In this document: positions 51,526 to 58,183 of the stretch, piece after piece
How positions within the stretch are numbered: the stretch's first letter is position 1
Layout: the number at the start of each line of letters is the position of its first letter
Assembly: GCA_009377645.1 (NCBI GenBank)
Contig: WHTQ01000018.1
Coordinates: 1 to 58,183, forward strand
DNA: 58,183 nucleotides
DNA from: Micromonosporaceae bacterium
Lineage (GTDB): Bacteria > Actinomycetota > Actinomycetes > Mycobacteriales > Micromonosporaceae
Reading direction: 5' to 3'
Position numbers and translations under genes: made by a program
Notes under the pieces: generated by a model
What the model was told of the DNA's origin: nothing
Database searches by the model: none
Seen by the model: only the letters and a program-made list of their open reading frames with translations

Positions 51526-51557
51526 GTAACGTCGTAAGTGTGTAATCGTGTAATGGT
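51526..51557. promoter_or_regulatory. four tandem GTAANNNN octamers before the RHH-like gene
   Basis: GTAACGTC, GTAAGTGT, GTAATCGT and GTAATGGT follow one another with exact 8-base period. AGTAAC (51525-51530) and GTTACT (51559-51564) form an outer inverted repeat. RHH repressors such as omega bind iterated short repeats of this kind. The array covers the expected promoter of the next gene. Confidence 0.65.
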
Positions 51558-51584
51558 AGTTACTCGCTGAAAGGGATCATGCAG

Positions 51585-52163
51585 ATGCCGAGAGAACGCG
51601 CACACAGGTACGAGTCGACCGGGTGGGGCCGGGCCGGCCGGGCCGAGCCACCACCGGCCACTGATGCCGCGGCCTGGGTGACCGGGCTGCTGCCCGACGA
51701 CTGGTTCACCGAGCCGCCCGAGGCGGTGGTGGACCGGGACGAGATCCTGGTGGTCGGCCGGCTGGCCGAGCCGGGGCTGGCCACGGACGCCTCCGACGCC
51801 GACCGGGGGGCGGCCGAGTCCGGCCGGATCTCCCAGTTCCGCGAGACCACGCGGGACCAGCGGATCCGGCTCGCCCGGCAGATCGAGCACCGGTACGGCC
51901 GGAAGGCGGCCTGGGGTGCCACCTGCGGCGGCAGCCGGGAGCTGTTCACGACGCTGTCCGCACCGGTGATGACCAGGCTGCGCCAGCCGGAGCGGCAGGT
52001 GCTCGACACCCTGGTCGACGCCGGGGTGGCACGGTCCCGGTCGGAAGCGCTGGCCTGGTGCGTGCGGCTGGTCGGCGAGCACGCCCAGCAATGGCTGGGC
52101 GAGCTGCGGGACGCGATGGGGTCGGTGGACGAGCTACGCCGCCGGGGCCCGGAGGTGGTCTGA
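51585..52163 (+). CDS. protein with C-terminal ribbon-helix-helix-like region
   Basis: A 192-residue protein of unknown function. The first 110 residues are acidic and poorly conserved-looking. The C-terminal part [20 protein letters not shown] then [19 protein letters not shown] has the strand-helix-helix pattern of CopG-like RHH proteins, including the SRSEA turn. It may bind the octamer array upstream; that is inference. AAGGG fits ATG 51585 (9 bases) better than ATG 51579 (3 bases). Its 3-prime end overlaps the dxs 3-prime end by 30 bases, tail to tail. Confidence 0.7.
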   Translation: MPRERAHRYESTGWGRAGRAEPPPATDAAAWVTGLLPDDWFTEPPEAVVDRDEILVVGRLAEPGLATDASDADRGAAESGRISQFRETTRDQRIRLARQIEHRYGRKAAWGATCGGSRELFTTLSAPVMTRLRQPERQVLDTLVDAGVARSRSEALAWCVRLVGEHAQQWLGELRDAMGSVDELRRRGPEVV

Positions 52164-54077
52164 GACCACGGCCGGCTGGCCCGGGACCGCCAACGCCTGC
52201 GAGGTCACCCAGCCGGTGACCTCGCGGGCCACGTCCTGGGCGGTCAGCCCCAGGTCGGCCAGCAGCTCCGCGCGGCTGCCGTGCGGGTGCCAGTCGACCG
52301 GCACCCCGAGCGTGCGCACCGGCACCGGCACCTGCGCGTCCCGCAGCGCGGCCACGCAGGCGTCCCCGATCCCGCCGGTGCGCACCCCGTCCTCGACGGT
52401 GACCACCAGCCGGTGCTCGCGGGCCAGCCCGACCAGCTCGACCGGCACCGGCCGGACCCACCGCGGGTCGACCACGGTCACCCCGTAGCCCTGCTCGGCC
52501 ACCCGCCCGGCGACCTCCACCGCCAGGTGCCCGAACGCCCCGACCGCCACCAGCAGCACGTCCCGGCGCTCGGGCGCCGGCTCGGTGAGCACGTCCACTC
52601 CCCCGACCCGCCGCACCGCCGGCAGGTCGGGCGGGACCGCCCCGGTCGGGAACCGCAGCACGGTCGGGCCGTCCGAGATCGCGACCGCCTCCCGCAGCTC
52701 TTCGCACAGGCTGGCGGCGTCCCGCGGGGCGGCCAGCCGCAGCCCCGGCACCACCCCGAGCACCGCCAGGTCCCAGATCCCGTGGTGGCTGGGCCCGTCC
52801 GGGCCGGTGATTCCGGCCCGGTCCAGCACGAACGTGACCGGCAGCCGGTGCATCGCCACGTCCAGCAGCAGCTGGTCGAACGCCCGGTTCAGGAACGTGG
52901 CGTAGATCGCCACCACCGGATGCATCCCACCCATCGCCAGCCCGGCCGCCGAGGTGGTGGCGTGCTGCTCGGCGATGCCCACGTCGAAGACCCGGTCCGG
53001 ATGCTTTGCGGCCAGCGTGGCCAGCCCGGTCGGCCCGGGCATCGCGGCGGTGATCCCGACCACGTCCGGGCGTTCGTCGGCGATCGCGACCAGCTCCTCG
53101 GCGAACACCTGGGTCCACTTCTGCTTCGCGGCCGCCAGCTCGCCGGGCGGCGCGTTCGACGTGGGGACCGGCAAGCTGTGCAGGCAGTCCTCCAGGTCGT
53201 CCTCGGCCGGCCGGTAGCCGTAGCCCTTCCGGGTCACCGCGTGCACGATCACCGGGCCGCCGAACCCCTTGGCCCGGCGCAGCGCCGACTCGACCGCCGG
53301 CAGGTCATGGCCGTCCACCGGACCGACGTACTTGATCCCGAGGTCCTCGAACATCGCCTGCGGCGCGACCGCGTCCTTGACCCCCTTCTTGAGCGCGTGC
53401 AGCGTCTCGTACAGCGGGCGGCCCACCAGCGGGGTCCGCTCCAGCGCCTCTTTGACCAGGTCCAGCACCTTCTCGTAGCCGGGGTTGAGCCGCAGCGTGG
53501 CCAGGTGGTCGGCGAGCCCCCCGATGGTCGGCGCGTACGAGCGGCCGTTGTCGTTGACCACGATCACCAGCGGGTGCCGGGCGGCGGCGATGTTGTTCAG
53601 CGCCTCCCAGCACATCCCGCCGGTCAGTGCCCCGTCGCCGACCACCGCCACCACCTGCCGCCGCTCCCCGCGTAGCGCGTACGCCTTGGCCAGGCCGTCG
53701 GCGTAGGAGAGCGCGGTAGAGGCGTGCGAGTTCTCCACCAGGTCGTGCTCGCTCTCGGCCCGGCTCGGGTAGCCGGACAGGCCACCGCGCTGGCGGAGCC
53801 CGTCGAACCCGTCCTGCCGCCCGGTCAGCAGCTTGTGTACGTACGCCTGGTGCCCGGTGTCGAACAGCAGACTGTCCCGGGGCGACTCGAAGACCCGGTG
53901 CAGCGCCAGGGTCAACTCCACCACCCCGAGGTTCGGCCCGAGATGGCCTCCGGTCCGGGACACCTTCGCGACCAGGAAGTCCCGGATCTCGGCGGCCAGC
54001 CCGGTCAGCTGATCCGGTGTCATCGCCCGCACGTCCGGCGGGCCGGCAACCGTGGGCAGCAGGCCGTCGTCGCTCAT
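52134..54077 (-). CDS. dxs: 1-deoxy-D-xylulose-5-phosphate synthase
   Basis: A 647-residue thiamine-diphosphate enzyme joining pyruvate and glyceraldehyde-3-phosphate, first step of the MEP isoprenoid pathway. It has [16 protein letters not shown] (ThDP motif), the catalytic Glu in [24 protein letters not shown] and the C-terminal transketolase domain. Length is typical. The ATG at 54077 has -10 TAGACT (54091-54086) 8 bases upstream. Its position near the KimA-like gene and ceoBC mirrors M. tuberculosis Rv2682c-Rv2692. The 277 bases between its start and the next gene show nothing else I can name. Confidence 0.97.
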   Translation of the reverse strand: MSDDGLLPTVAGPPDVRAMTPDQLTGLAAEIRDFLVAKVSRTGGHLGPNLGVVELTLALHRVFESPRDSLLFDTGHQAYVHKLLTGRQDGFDGLRQRGGLSGYPSRAESEHDLVENSHASTALSYADGLAKAYALRGERRQVVAVVGDGALTGGMCWEALNNIAAARHPLVIVVNDNGRSYAPTIGGLADHLATLRLNPGYEKVLDLVKEALERTPLVGRPLYETLHALKKGVKDAVAPQAMFEDLGIKYVGPVDGHDLPAVESALRRAKGFGGPVIVHAVTRKGYGYRPAEDDLEDCLHSLPVPTSNAPPGELAAAKQKWTQVFAEELVAIADERPDVVGITAAMPGPTGLATLAAKHPDRVFDVGIAEQHATTSAAGLAMGGMHPVVAIYATFLNRAFDQLLLDVAMHRLPVTFVLDRAGITGPDGPSHHGIWDLAVLGVVPGLRLAAPRDAASLCEELREAVAISDGPTVLRFPTGAVPPDLPAVRRVGGVDVLTEPAPERRDVLLVAVGAFGHLAVEVAGRVAEQGYGVTVVDPRWVRPVPVELVGLAREHRLVVTVEDGVRTGGIGDACVAALRDAQVPVPVRTLGVPVDWHPHGSRAELLADLGLTAQDVAREVTGWVTSQALAVPGQPAVVSDHLRAPAA

Positions 54078-54354
54078 GCTCGCAGAGTCTAGCCGTGGCC
54101 CGCCGCCCCTGTCTGTGTCACTTGGGGGGGGAATCGTCACACCTGCCGGGTGGCCTGACCCAGGGGTGATGTTGCCGGACGCTGCCGGTCTGCTGGCGTG
54201 GATGGAGCGCGCGGCCGGCTGCTGCCGTAGACGGAGCAGAGTGGTAGCGCCGGCGGAGACGTACCCCATCCCGGCAGGAAACGGAAGGCACATCAACAGC
54301 GTGTTCCGCGAGCGCGACCTGGCCGGTACTACGCTTATGTCCTACACTGGCATC

Positions 54355-54633
54355 GTGAGCATGATGACGGTACGTGAGCTGTCCCAGGACACCAGCGGGG
54401 CAATCCACCGGGTCGAGGTCGGCGAGGAGATCCAGGTGACCAAGAACGGCCAACTGGTGGCGATCATCGTCCCGGTCGGGGAGGAACAGCGCCGGCGGGC
54501 GGCGCTGGTGGCCGCCGGCCTGGCGGAGACCGCCGGGGTGCCCGGTGGGCTGCTGGACCTGGAGCCGCTCCCGGCTCGGACGGACCGGCCCACCCTCTCG
54601 GAGGTGCTGGCTGGGATGCGGGACGAGTCCTAG
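54355..54633 (+). CDS. Phd/YefM-type antitoxin (TA module 3)
   Basis: A 92-residue antitoxin. The N-terminus MSMMTVRELSQDTSGAIHRV and EIQVTKNGQLVAIIVP is the prevent-host-death fold that binds DNA. The C-terminal tail (RPTLSEVLAGMRDES) contacts the toxin. GTG 54355 has -10 TACACT (54343-54348) 6 bases upstream, so it is probably leaderless. The TAG abuts the toxin GTG. Confidence 0.85.
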   Translation: MSMMTVRELSQDTSGAIHRVEVGEEIQVTKNGQLVAIIVPVGEEQRRRAALVAAGLAETAGVPGGLLDLEPLPARTDRPTLSEVLAGMRDES

Positions 54634-55059
54634 GTGCTCTACTTCGACACGTCCGCCCTCTTGAAGATTATCCGGATCGAGCCGGAAACCGTCGCGCTGC
54701 GGGCATACCTACGCGACCACGCCGAGCAGACACACGTATCGAGCGCGCTGATCCGGGCCGAGGTGGCGCGAACCGTGCTGCGCGAGGCCGACGCCGATGG
54801 AGTGCCCGACCAACGGCTGGTGACCGCTGCCCAGCGGGCGGTAGGCCAGCTGATGCTGTGGCGCGTCAGCGACGACGTCCTGCAGGCGACCTGGGACGTT
54901 CCCGGACCGCACGTCCGGGCGCTGGACGCGATCCATGTCGCGACCGCGCTGCGGATCCATGAGCAAGTTTCGCTGTCGGCATTCGTTACCTACGACAAAC
55001 GGCAGGCCGACGCCGCCCAGGCGGCGGGGCTGACCGTTGCCAGCCCGCGCGCAACGTAG
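54634..55059 (+). CDS. vapC: VapC-type PIN-domain toxin (TA module 3)
   Basis: A 141-residue PIN toxin with D5 (YFDTSALLK), E43, D98 (RALDAIHVATA) and D121 (VTYDKRQ). It directly follows the Phd-type antitoxin, a common non-RHH pairing. It occupies the interval between dxs and the KimA-like gene, where M. tuberculosis has Rv2683-Rv2689, so it may be an insertion at a conserved locus. It is convergent with the KimA-like gene. Confidence 0.9.
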   Translation: MLYFDTSALLKIIRIEPETVALRAYLRDHAEQTHVSSALIRAEVARTVLREADADGVPDQRLVTAAQRAVGQLMLWRVSDDVLQATWDVPGPHVRALDAIHVATALRIHEQVSLSAFVTYDKRQADAAQAAGLTVASPRAT

Positions 55060-55091
55060 GCCGCGGCCACGATCCGGGCCACCTGCTCCGG

Positions 55092-57119
55092 TTACTCCTC
55101 GGGGGCGCGCTCGAAGTCGGGGGCGTCCCGGCCCGGCCGGGCGGCCCGGGGGCCGCGGATCATCCGGTCGGCGCCGTCCTTGCCGGAGCTGGAGGCCAGC
55201 TGCCAGGGCACGCTGGTAACCATCACGCCGGGCTCGAACCGCAGCCGGGTCTTGAGCCGCAGCGCGCTCTGGTTGTGCAGCAGGTTCTCCCACCACCGGC
55301 CCACCACGTACTCGGGGACGAACACCGTGACCACGTCCCGCGGCGAGGAGCGGCGCACCGACTTGACGAAGTCGATGATCGGGCGGGTGATCTCCCGGTA
55401 CGGCGAGTCGACCACGGTCAGCGGGATCCCGAGCCCGCGCCCCTCCCACTCGGCCAGCAGCCGCCGGGTGTCGGCCGAGTCCACATTGACCGTCACCGCG
55501 GTCAGGCTGTCCGGCCGGGTCGCCTTGGCGTAGGCCAGCGCCCGCATGGTCGGCTGGTGCAGCTTGCTCACCAGCACGATCGCGTGGTTGCGGGCGGGCA
55601 GCGCCGGCCGCTGCTCCAGCGGGGCCAGCTCCCGCGCTACTTCGTCGTAGTGCGCCCGGATGCTGCGCATCAGCAGGTACAGCACCGCCATCACGGCGAT
55701 CGAGATCCAGGCGCCGCGGTTGAACTTGGACACCAGGATCACCGCCAGCACCACCCCGGTCAGCACCGCCCCGAACGTGTTCGTGGCCCGGGAACGGTGG
55801 ATCCGCCGCCGGGCCGCCGGGTCCCGTTCGGTCTGCAGCGCCCGGCTCCAGTGCCGCACCATCCCCACCTGAGAGAGCGTCAGCGCCACGAACACCCCCA
55901 CGATGTAGAGGTGGATCAACGCCACCACGTTGGCGCGGAACGCCACCACCAGCACGGTCGCCCCGGCACCGAGCAGCAGCACGCCGTTCGAGAACGCCAG
56001 CCGGTCCCCGCGGGTGTGCAGCTGCCGCGGCAGGAACCGGTCCGAGGCGAGCATCGCCCCCAGCCCCGGGAACCCGCCGAAGGTGGTGTTCGCGGCGACC
56101 ATCAGCACCAGCACCGTGGCCGCCAGCACCAGGTACGCGACCACCGGCGCGCCGTCGAACACGGTCTCGGCCAGCTGGGCGGTCACCGGCGGCTGCACGT
56201 AGTCCGGGCTCGCCCCGGCGATCTGGGTGCGCGGCCGCTCCACGTACTGCACCTTCGTGAGCCGGGCAAGTGCGACCATCGCCAGCAGCAGCCCGCCGGA
56301 GATCAGCCCGACCGTCAGCAGCGCGGACGCGGCGTTGCGGCTCTTCGGCGGCCGGAACGCGGGCACCTGGTTGGCCAGCGTCTGGATCCCGGTCAGCGTC
56401 ACCGAGCCGGACGAGAACGCCCGGGCCAGCAGCAGCGCCAGCGCCAGCCCAGTTAGGCCGCCGCCGAGCTCCACCCCGCCGCTGACCGTCAGCTCGGCGC
56501 TGGCCGCCCGCAGCTGCTCGCCCCGGCCGGCGATCCGCCACAGCCCCCAGCCGACCAACGCCACCATGCCGGCCAGGAACGCGTACGTGGGGAGCGCGAA
56601 CGCCAGCCCGCGCGGGCGGACCCCGCGCAGGTTGACCGCCACCAGCAGCCCGATCACCGCCACCGCGAACGCGGTGCGGTGCGAGGTCACCGGGGCCACC
56701 ATCGCGCCCAGGTTGTCCACCGCGGCCGAGACCGACACCGCCACCGTCAGCAGGTAGTCGACCAGCAGCGCGCTGGCCACCAGCAGCCCGGCCCGGCTGC
56801 CCAGGCTGCCGCTGACCACCTCGTAGTCGCCGCCGCCGGACGGGTAGGCGCGCACCGTCTGCCGGTAGCTTGCCACCACCGCCAGCAGCACCACCACCAC
56901 CCCGGCGGCCGCCCACGGCGCGTACACGAACGCCGCCCCACCGGCGGCCGAGAGCGCCATCAGGATCTGGGCCGGCGCGTACGCGACGCTCGAGAGTGGA
57001 TCCGAGGCGAACACCGGCAGGGCGATCCGCTTCGGTAGCGACGAGGGCTGAGCCTGGTCCGACCGGAACGGCCGGCCGACCAGTAACCGTTTCAGCAACG
57101 ATGAGGTGGAGCTAGCCAC
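55092..57119 (-). CDS. kimA: KimA-like APC-superfamily potassium importer
   Basis: A 675-residue transporter resembling Bacillus KimA (YdaO) along its whole length. It starts with LLKRLLVGRPFRS and FASDPLSSVAYAPAQIL, has about 12 transmembrane helices (including YPSGGGDYEVVSGSLGSRAG, LLARAFSSGSVTLTGIQ, AANTTFGGFPGLGAMLASDR) and ends in a USP-like cytoplasmic domain (about 490-650). KimA imports K+ with protons and is inhibited by c-di-AMP. The M. tuberculosis equivalent is Rv2690c beside ceoB/ceoC, as here. GTG 57119 has -10 TACGCT 8 bases upstream. The last 30 residues are charged and variable. Confidence 0.85.
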   Translation of the reverse strand: MASSTSSLLKRLLVGRPFRSDQAQPSSLPKRIALPVFASDPLSSVAYAPAQILMALSAAGGAAFVYAPWAAAGVVVVLLAVVASYRQTVRAYPSGGGDYEVVSGSLGSRAGLLVASALLVDYLLTVAVSVSAAVDNLGAMVAPVTSHRTAFAVAVIGLLVAVNLRGVRPRGLAFALPTYAFLAGMVALVGWGLWRIAGRGEQLRAASAELTVSGGVELGGGLTGLALALLLARAFSSGSVTLTGIQTLANQVPAFRPPKSRNAASALLTVGLISGGLLLAMVALARLTKVQYVERPRTQIAGASPDYVQPPVTAQLAETVFDGAPVVAYLVLAATVLVLMVAANTTFGGFPGLGAMLASDRFLPRQLHTRGDRLAFSNGVLLLGAGATVLVVAFRANVVALIHLYIVGVFVALTLSQVGMVRHWSRALQTERDPAARRRIHRSRATNTFGAVLTGVVLAVILVSKFNRGAWISIAVMAVLYLLMRSIRAHYDEVARELAPLEQRPALPARNHAIVLVSKLHQPTMRALAYAKATRPDSLTAVTVNVDSADTRRLLAEWEGRGLGIPLTVVDSPYREITRPIIDFVKSVRRSSPRDVVTVFVPEYVVGRWWENLLHNQSALRLKTRLRFEPGVMVTSVPWQLASSSGKDGADRMIRGPRAARPGRDAPDFERAPEE

Positions 57120-57127
57120 AACGGCTA

Positions 57128-57163
57128 AGCGTACGGCCTGGTGGCGCCCGGCTGCGGTACGGT
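57128..57163. promoter_or_regulatory. divergent kimA/ceoB promoters
   Basis: The 51 bases between the two GTG starts hold -10 TACGCT for kimA (57133-57128, minus) and TACGGT for ceoB (57158-57163, plus). There is no room for a riboswitch. Joint control of importer and regulators is likely. Confidence 0.55.
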
Positions 57164-57170
57164 CGACGGT

Positions 57171-57836
57171 GTGCACGTCGTGATCATGGGGTGTGGCCGG
57201 GTCGGCTCCACCCTGGCGATGAACCTGGAGGCTCGCCGCTACACGGTCGCGGTCATCGACCAGAACGCGGACGCGTTCCGGCGGCTCGGCCCCGGCTTCG
57301 GTGGCCAGGCGATCACCGGGGTCGGGTTCGACCGGGACGTGCTGATCCAGGCCGGGGTGGAGCGCGCGGACGCGTTCGCGGCGGTCTCCAGCGGCGACAA
57401 CTCCAACATCATCTCGGCCCGGCTGGCTCGGGAGACGTTCGGGGTGCGCCGGGTGGTGGCGCGGATCTACGACGCCAAGCGGGCGGAGGTGTACGAGCGG
57501 CTGGGCATCCCGACCGTCGCGACGGTGCGCTGGACCGCCGACCGGATCATCCGGCACCTGGTGCCGGACGGCCACGCGGAGCTGTGGCGGGACCCGACCG
57601 GGATGGTGGCGATCCAGGACGTACCGGTGCACCCGGAGTGGGTCGGGCGGCCGGTACGGGCGCTGGAGGACGCGACCGGCACCCGGGTGGCCTACCTGAT
57701 GCGGTTCGGGATCGGCACGCTGCCCACCGCCTCCACCGTGCTGCAGGACGGCGACCAGGCGTTCTTCCTGGTCACCGACGAGCTGGTGGAGCCGGTGGCG
57801 GCGGTCGCCGGCGCACCCCCGAAAGGAGCGGCCTGA
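57171..57836 (+). CDS. ceoB: TrkA-type potassium uptake regulator (CeoB-like)
   Basis: A 221-residue RCK protein. The N-terminal Rossmann domain has VIMGCGRVGSTLA and the acidic ribose-binding VIDQN; a C-terminal RCK_C domain (about 140-205) follows. RCK subunits gate K+ transport in response to nucleotides. GTG 57171 follows the -10 TACGGT by 7 bases. The partner gene follows within 20 bases. Confidence 0.9.
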   Translation: MHVVIMGCGRVGSTLAMNLEARRYTVAVIDQNADAFRRLGPGFGGQAITGVGFDRDVLIQAGVERADAFAAVSSGDNSNIISARLARETFGVRRVVARIYDAKRAEVYERLGIPTVATVRWTADRIIRHLVPDGHAELWRDPTGMVAIQDVPVHPEWVGRPVRALEDATGTRVAYLMRFGIGTLPTASTVLQDGDQAFFLVTDELVEPVAAVAGAPPKGAA

Positions 57837-57851
57837 GATGCGGTGTCGACG

Positions 57852-58183
57852 ATGCGGGTAGCGATCGCCGGGGCCGGCAACGTGGGCCGCTCGATCGCCC
57901 AGGAGCTGGTCGACAACGGGCATCAGGTGATGCTGATCGAGCGCTACCCGCAGATGCTGCGACCGGACCGGGTACCCGGCGCCGACTGGGTGCTGGCCGA
58001 CGCCTGCGAGCTGTCCAGCCTGCAGGAGGCGCAGCTGCAGCGGTGCGACGTGGTGATCGCGGCGACCGGCGACGACAAGGTCAACCTGGTGGTCTCGCTG
58101 CTGGCCAAGACCGAGTTCGCGGTGCCGCGGGTGGTGGCCCGGGTGAACCGGGCCGAGAACGAGTGGCTGTTCACCGACCAGTG
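57852..58183 (+). CDS. ceoC: second TrkA-type regulator (CeoC-like), cut by window end
   Basis: The first 110 codons are visible. The Rossmann signature is MRVAIAGAGNVGRSIAQELV with acidic LIERY, then VIAATGDDKVNLVVSLLAK, then RVNRAENEWLFTDQ as in TrkA-N domains. The frame is open to the last base, so the gene is truncated only by the window. ATG 57852 is chosen; an in-frame GTG at 57843 is possible. It pairs with ceoB as in M. tuberculosis Rv2691-Rv2692. Confidence 0.9.
   Translation, partial: MRVAIAGAGNVGRSIAQELVDNGHQVMLIERYPQMLRPDRVPGADWVLADACELSSLQEAQLQRCDVVIAATGDDKVNLVVSLLAKTEFAVPRVVARVNRAENEWLFTDQ

Noticed and set aside
57120-57170. c-di-AMP (ydaO-type) riboswitch upstream of kimA
   Set aside because: The gap to ceoB is only 51 bases and the -10 box lies 8 bases from the start, so no leader exists.
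1-58183. tRNA, rRNA, integrase, transposase or prophage genes
   Set aside because: No matching protein domains and no tRNA-like TPsiC/CCA patterns were seen on reading; a tRNAscan or Infernal run would settle the RNA part.

Overview
The window is very GC-rich actinobacterial DNA with dense genes, GTG starts and strong third-position GC bias. Many genes look leaderless: a TANNNT -10 box lies 6-9 bases upstream of the start codon. An actinobacterial FAS-II operon, DUF3145, HelD, an MT0933-like protein and a dxs / KimA-like / CeoB-CeoC neighbourhood that resembles M. tuberculosis Rv2682c-Rv2692 all fit Actinomycetota. Two kinds of intergenic palindrome resemble repeats common in Micromonosporaceae, so that family is my best guess; the genus is not determined. 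No rRNA, tRNA, CRISPR array, IS element or prophage was seen.

Layout: 1-0.8 kb holds a vapBC module on the minus strand. 0.8-5.4 kb holds gltX, a membrane-anchored protein, a two-domain VOC protein and a PucR/FasR-type regulator. 5.4-10.6 kb is the fatty-acid operon fabD-fabH-acpP-fabF-accD, whose FabD carries an extra biotinyl-carrier-like domain. 10.8-20 kb holds mostly single metabolic or regulatory genes: MOSC, LigB-type dioxygenase, DUF3145, HelD, a CDF metal exporter, STAS, GNAT, a glycosyltransferase and DUF2293. 20-25 kb holds a methyltransferase, an archaeal-type ATPase and leuS; leuS is preceded by a Leu-rich leader peptide and a hairpin, an apparent attenuator.

25-33.5 kb looks like an envelope and proteolysis stretch: a tandem subtilase (one active and one dead domain), a membrane HELEH metalloprotease, two paralogous PPGW membrane proteins, an MT0933-like protein and an M3 peptidase. 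33.5-40 kb holds a ribbon-helix-helix protein under a palindrome, a large secreted nuclease, a hydrolase remnant, a second vapBC and a Ser/Thr kinase. 40-46.5 kb holds a secreted subtilase downstream of a LAL-type LuxR regulator. 46.7-49.4 kb is a tmsA-tmsB pair for 10-methyl fatty acids. 49.4-58.2 kb holds an orphan permease, a USP, a DUF6158-like protein, an RHH-like gene with an iterated octamer array upstream, dxs, a third toxin-antitoxin pair, a KimA-like potassium importer, and divergent ceoB and ceoC; ceoC is cut by the window end.

How genes work together: the fab-accD operon makes malonyl-ACP and elongates acyl chains, with the upstream FasR-like protein as probable activator; TmsA and TmsB could methyl-branch the unsaturated products. 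The KimA-like importer and CeoB/CeoC form a potassium unit. The most unusual items are the FabD fusion, the active-plus-pseudo subtilase, the leuS attenuator and the operator-like repeats in front of RHH genes.
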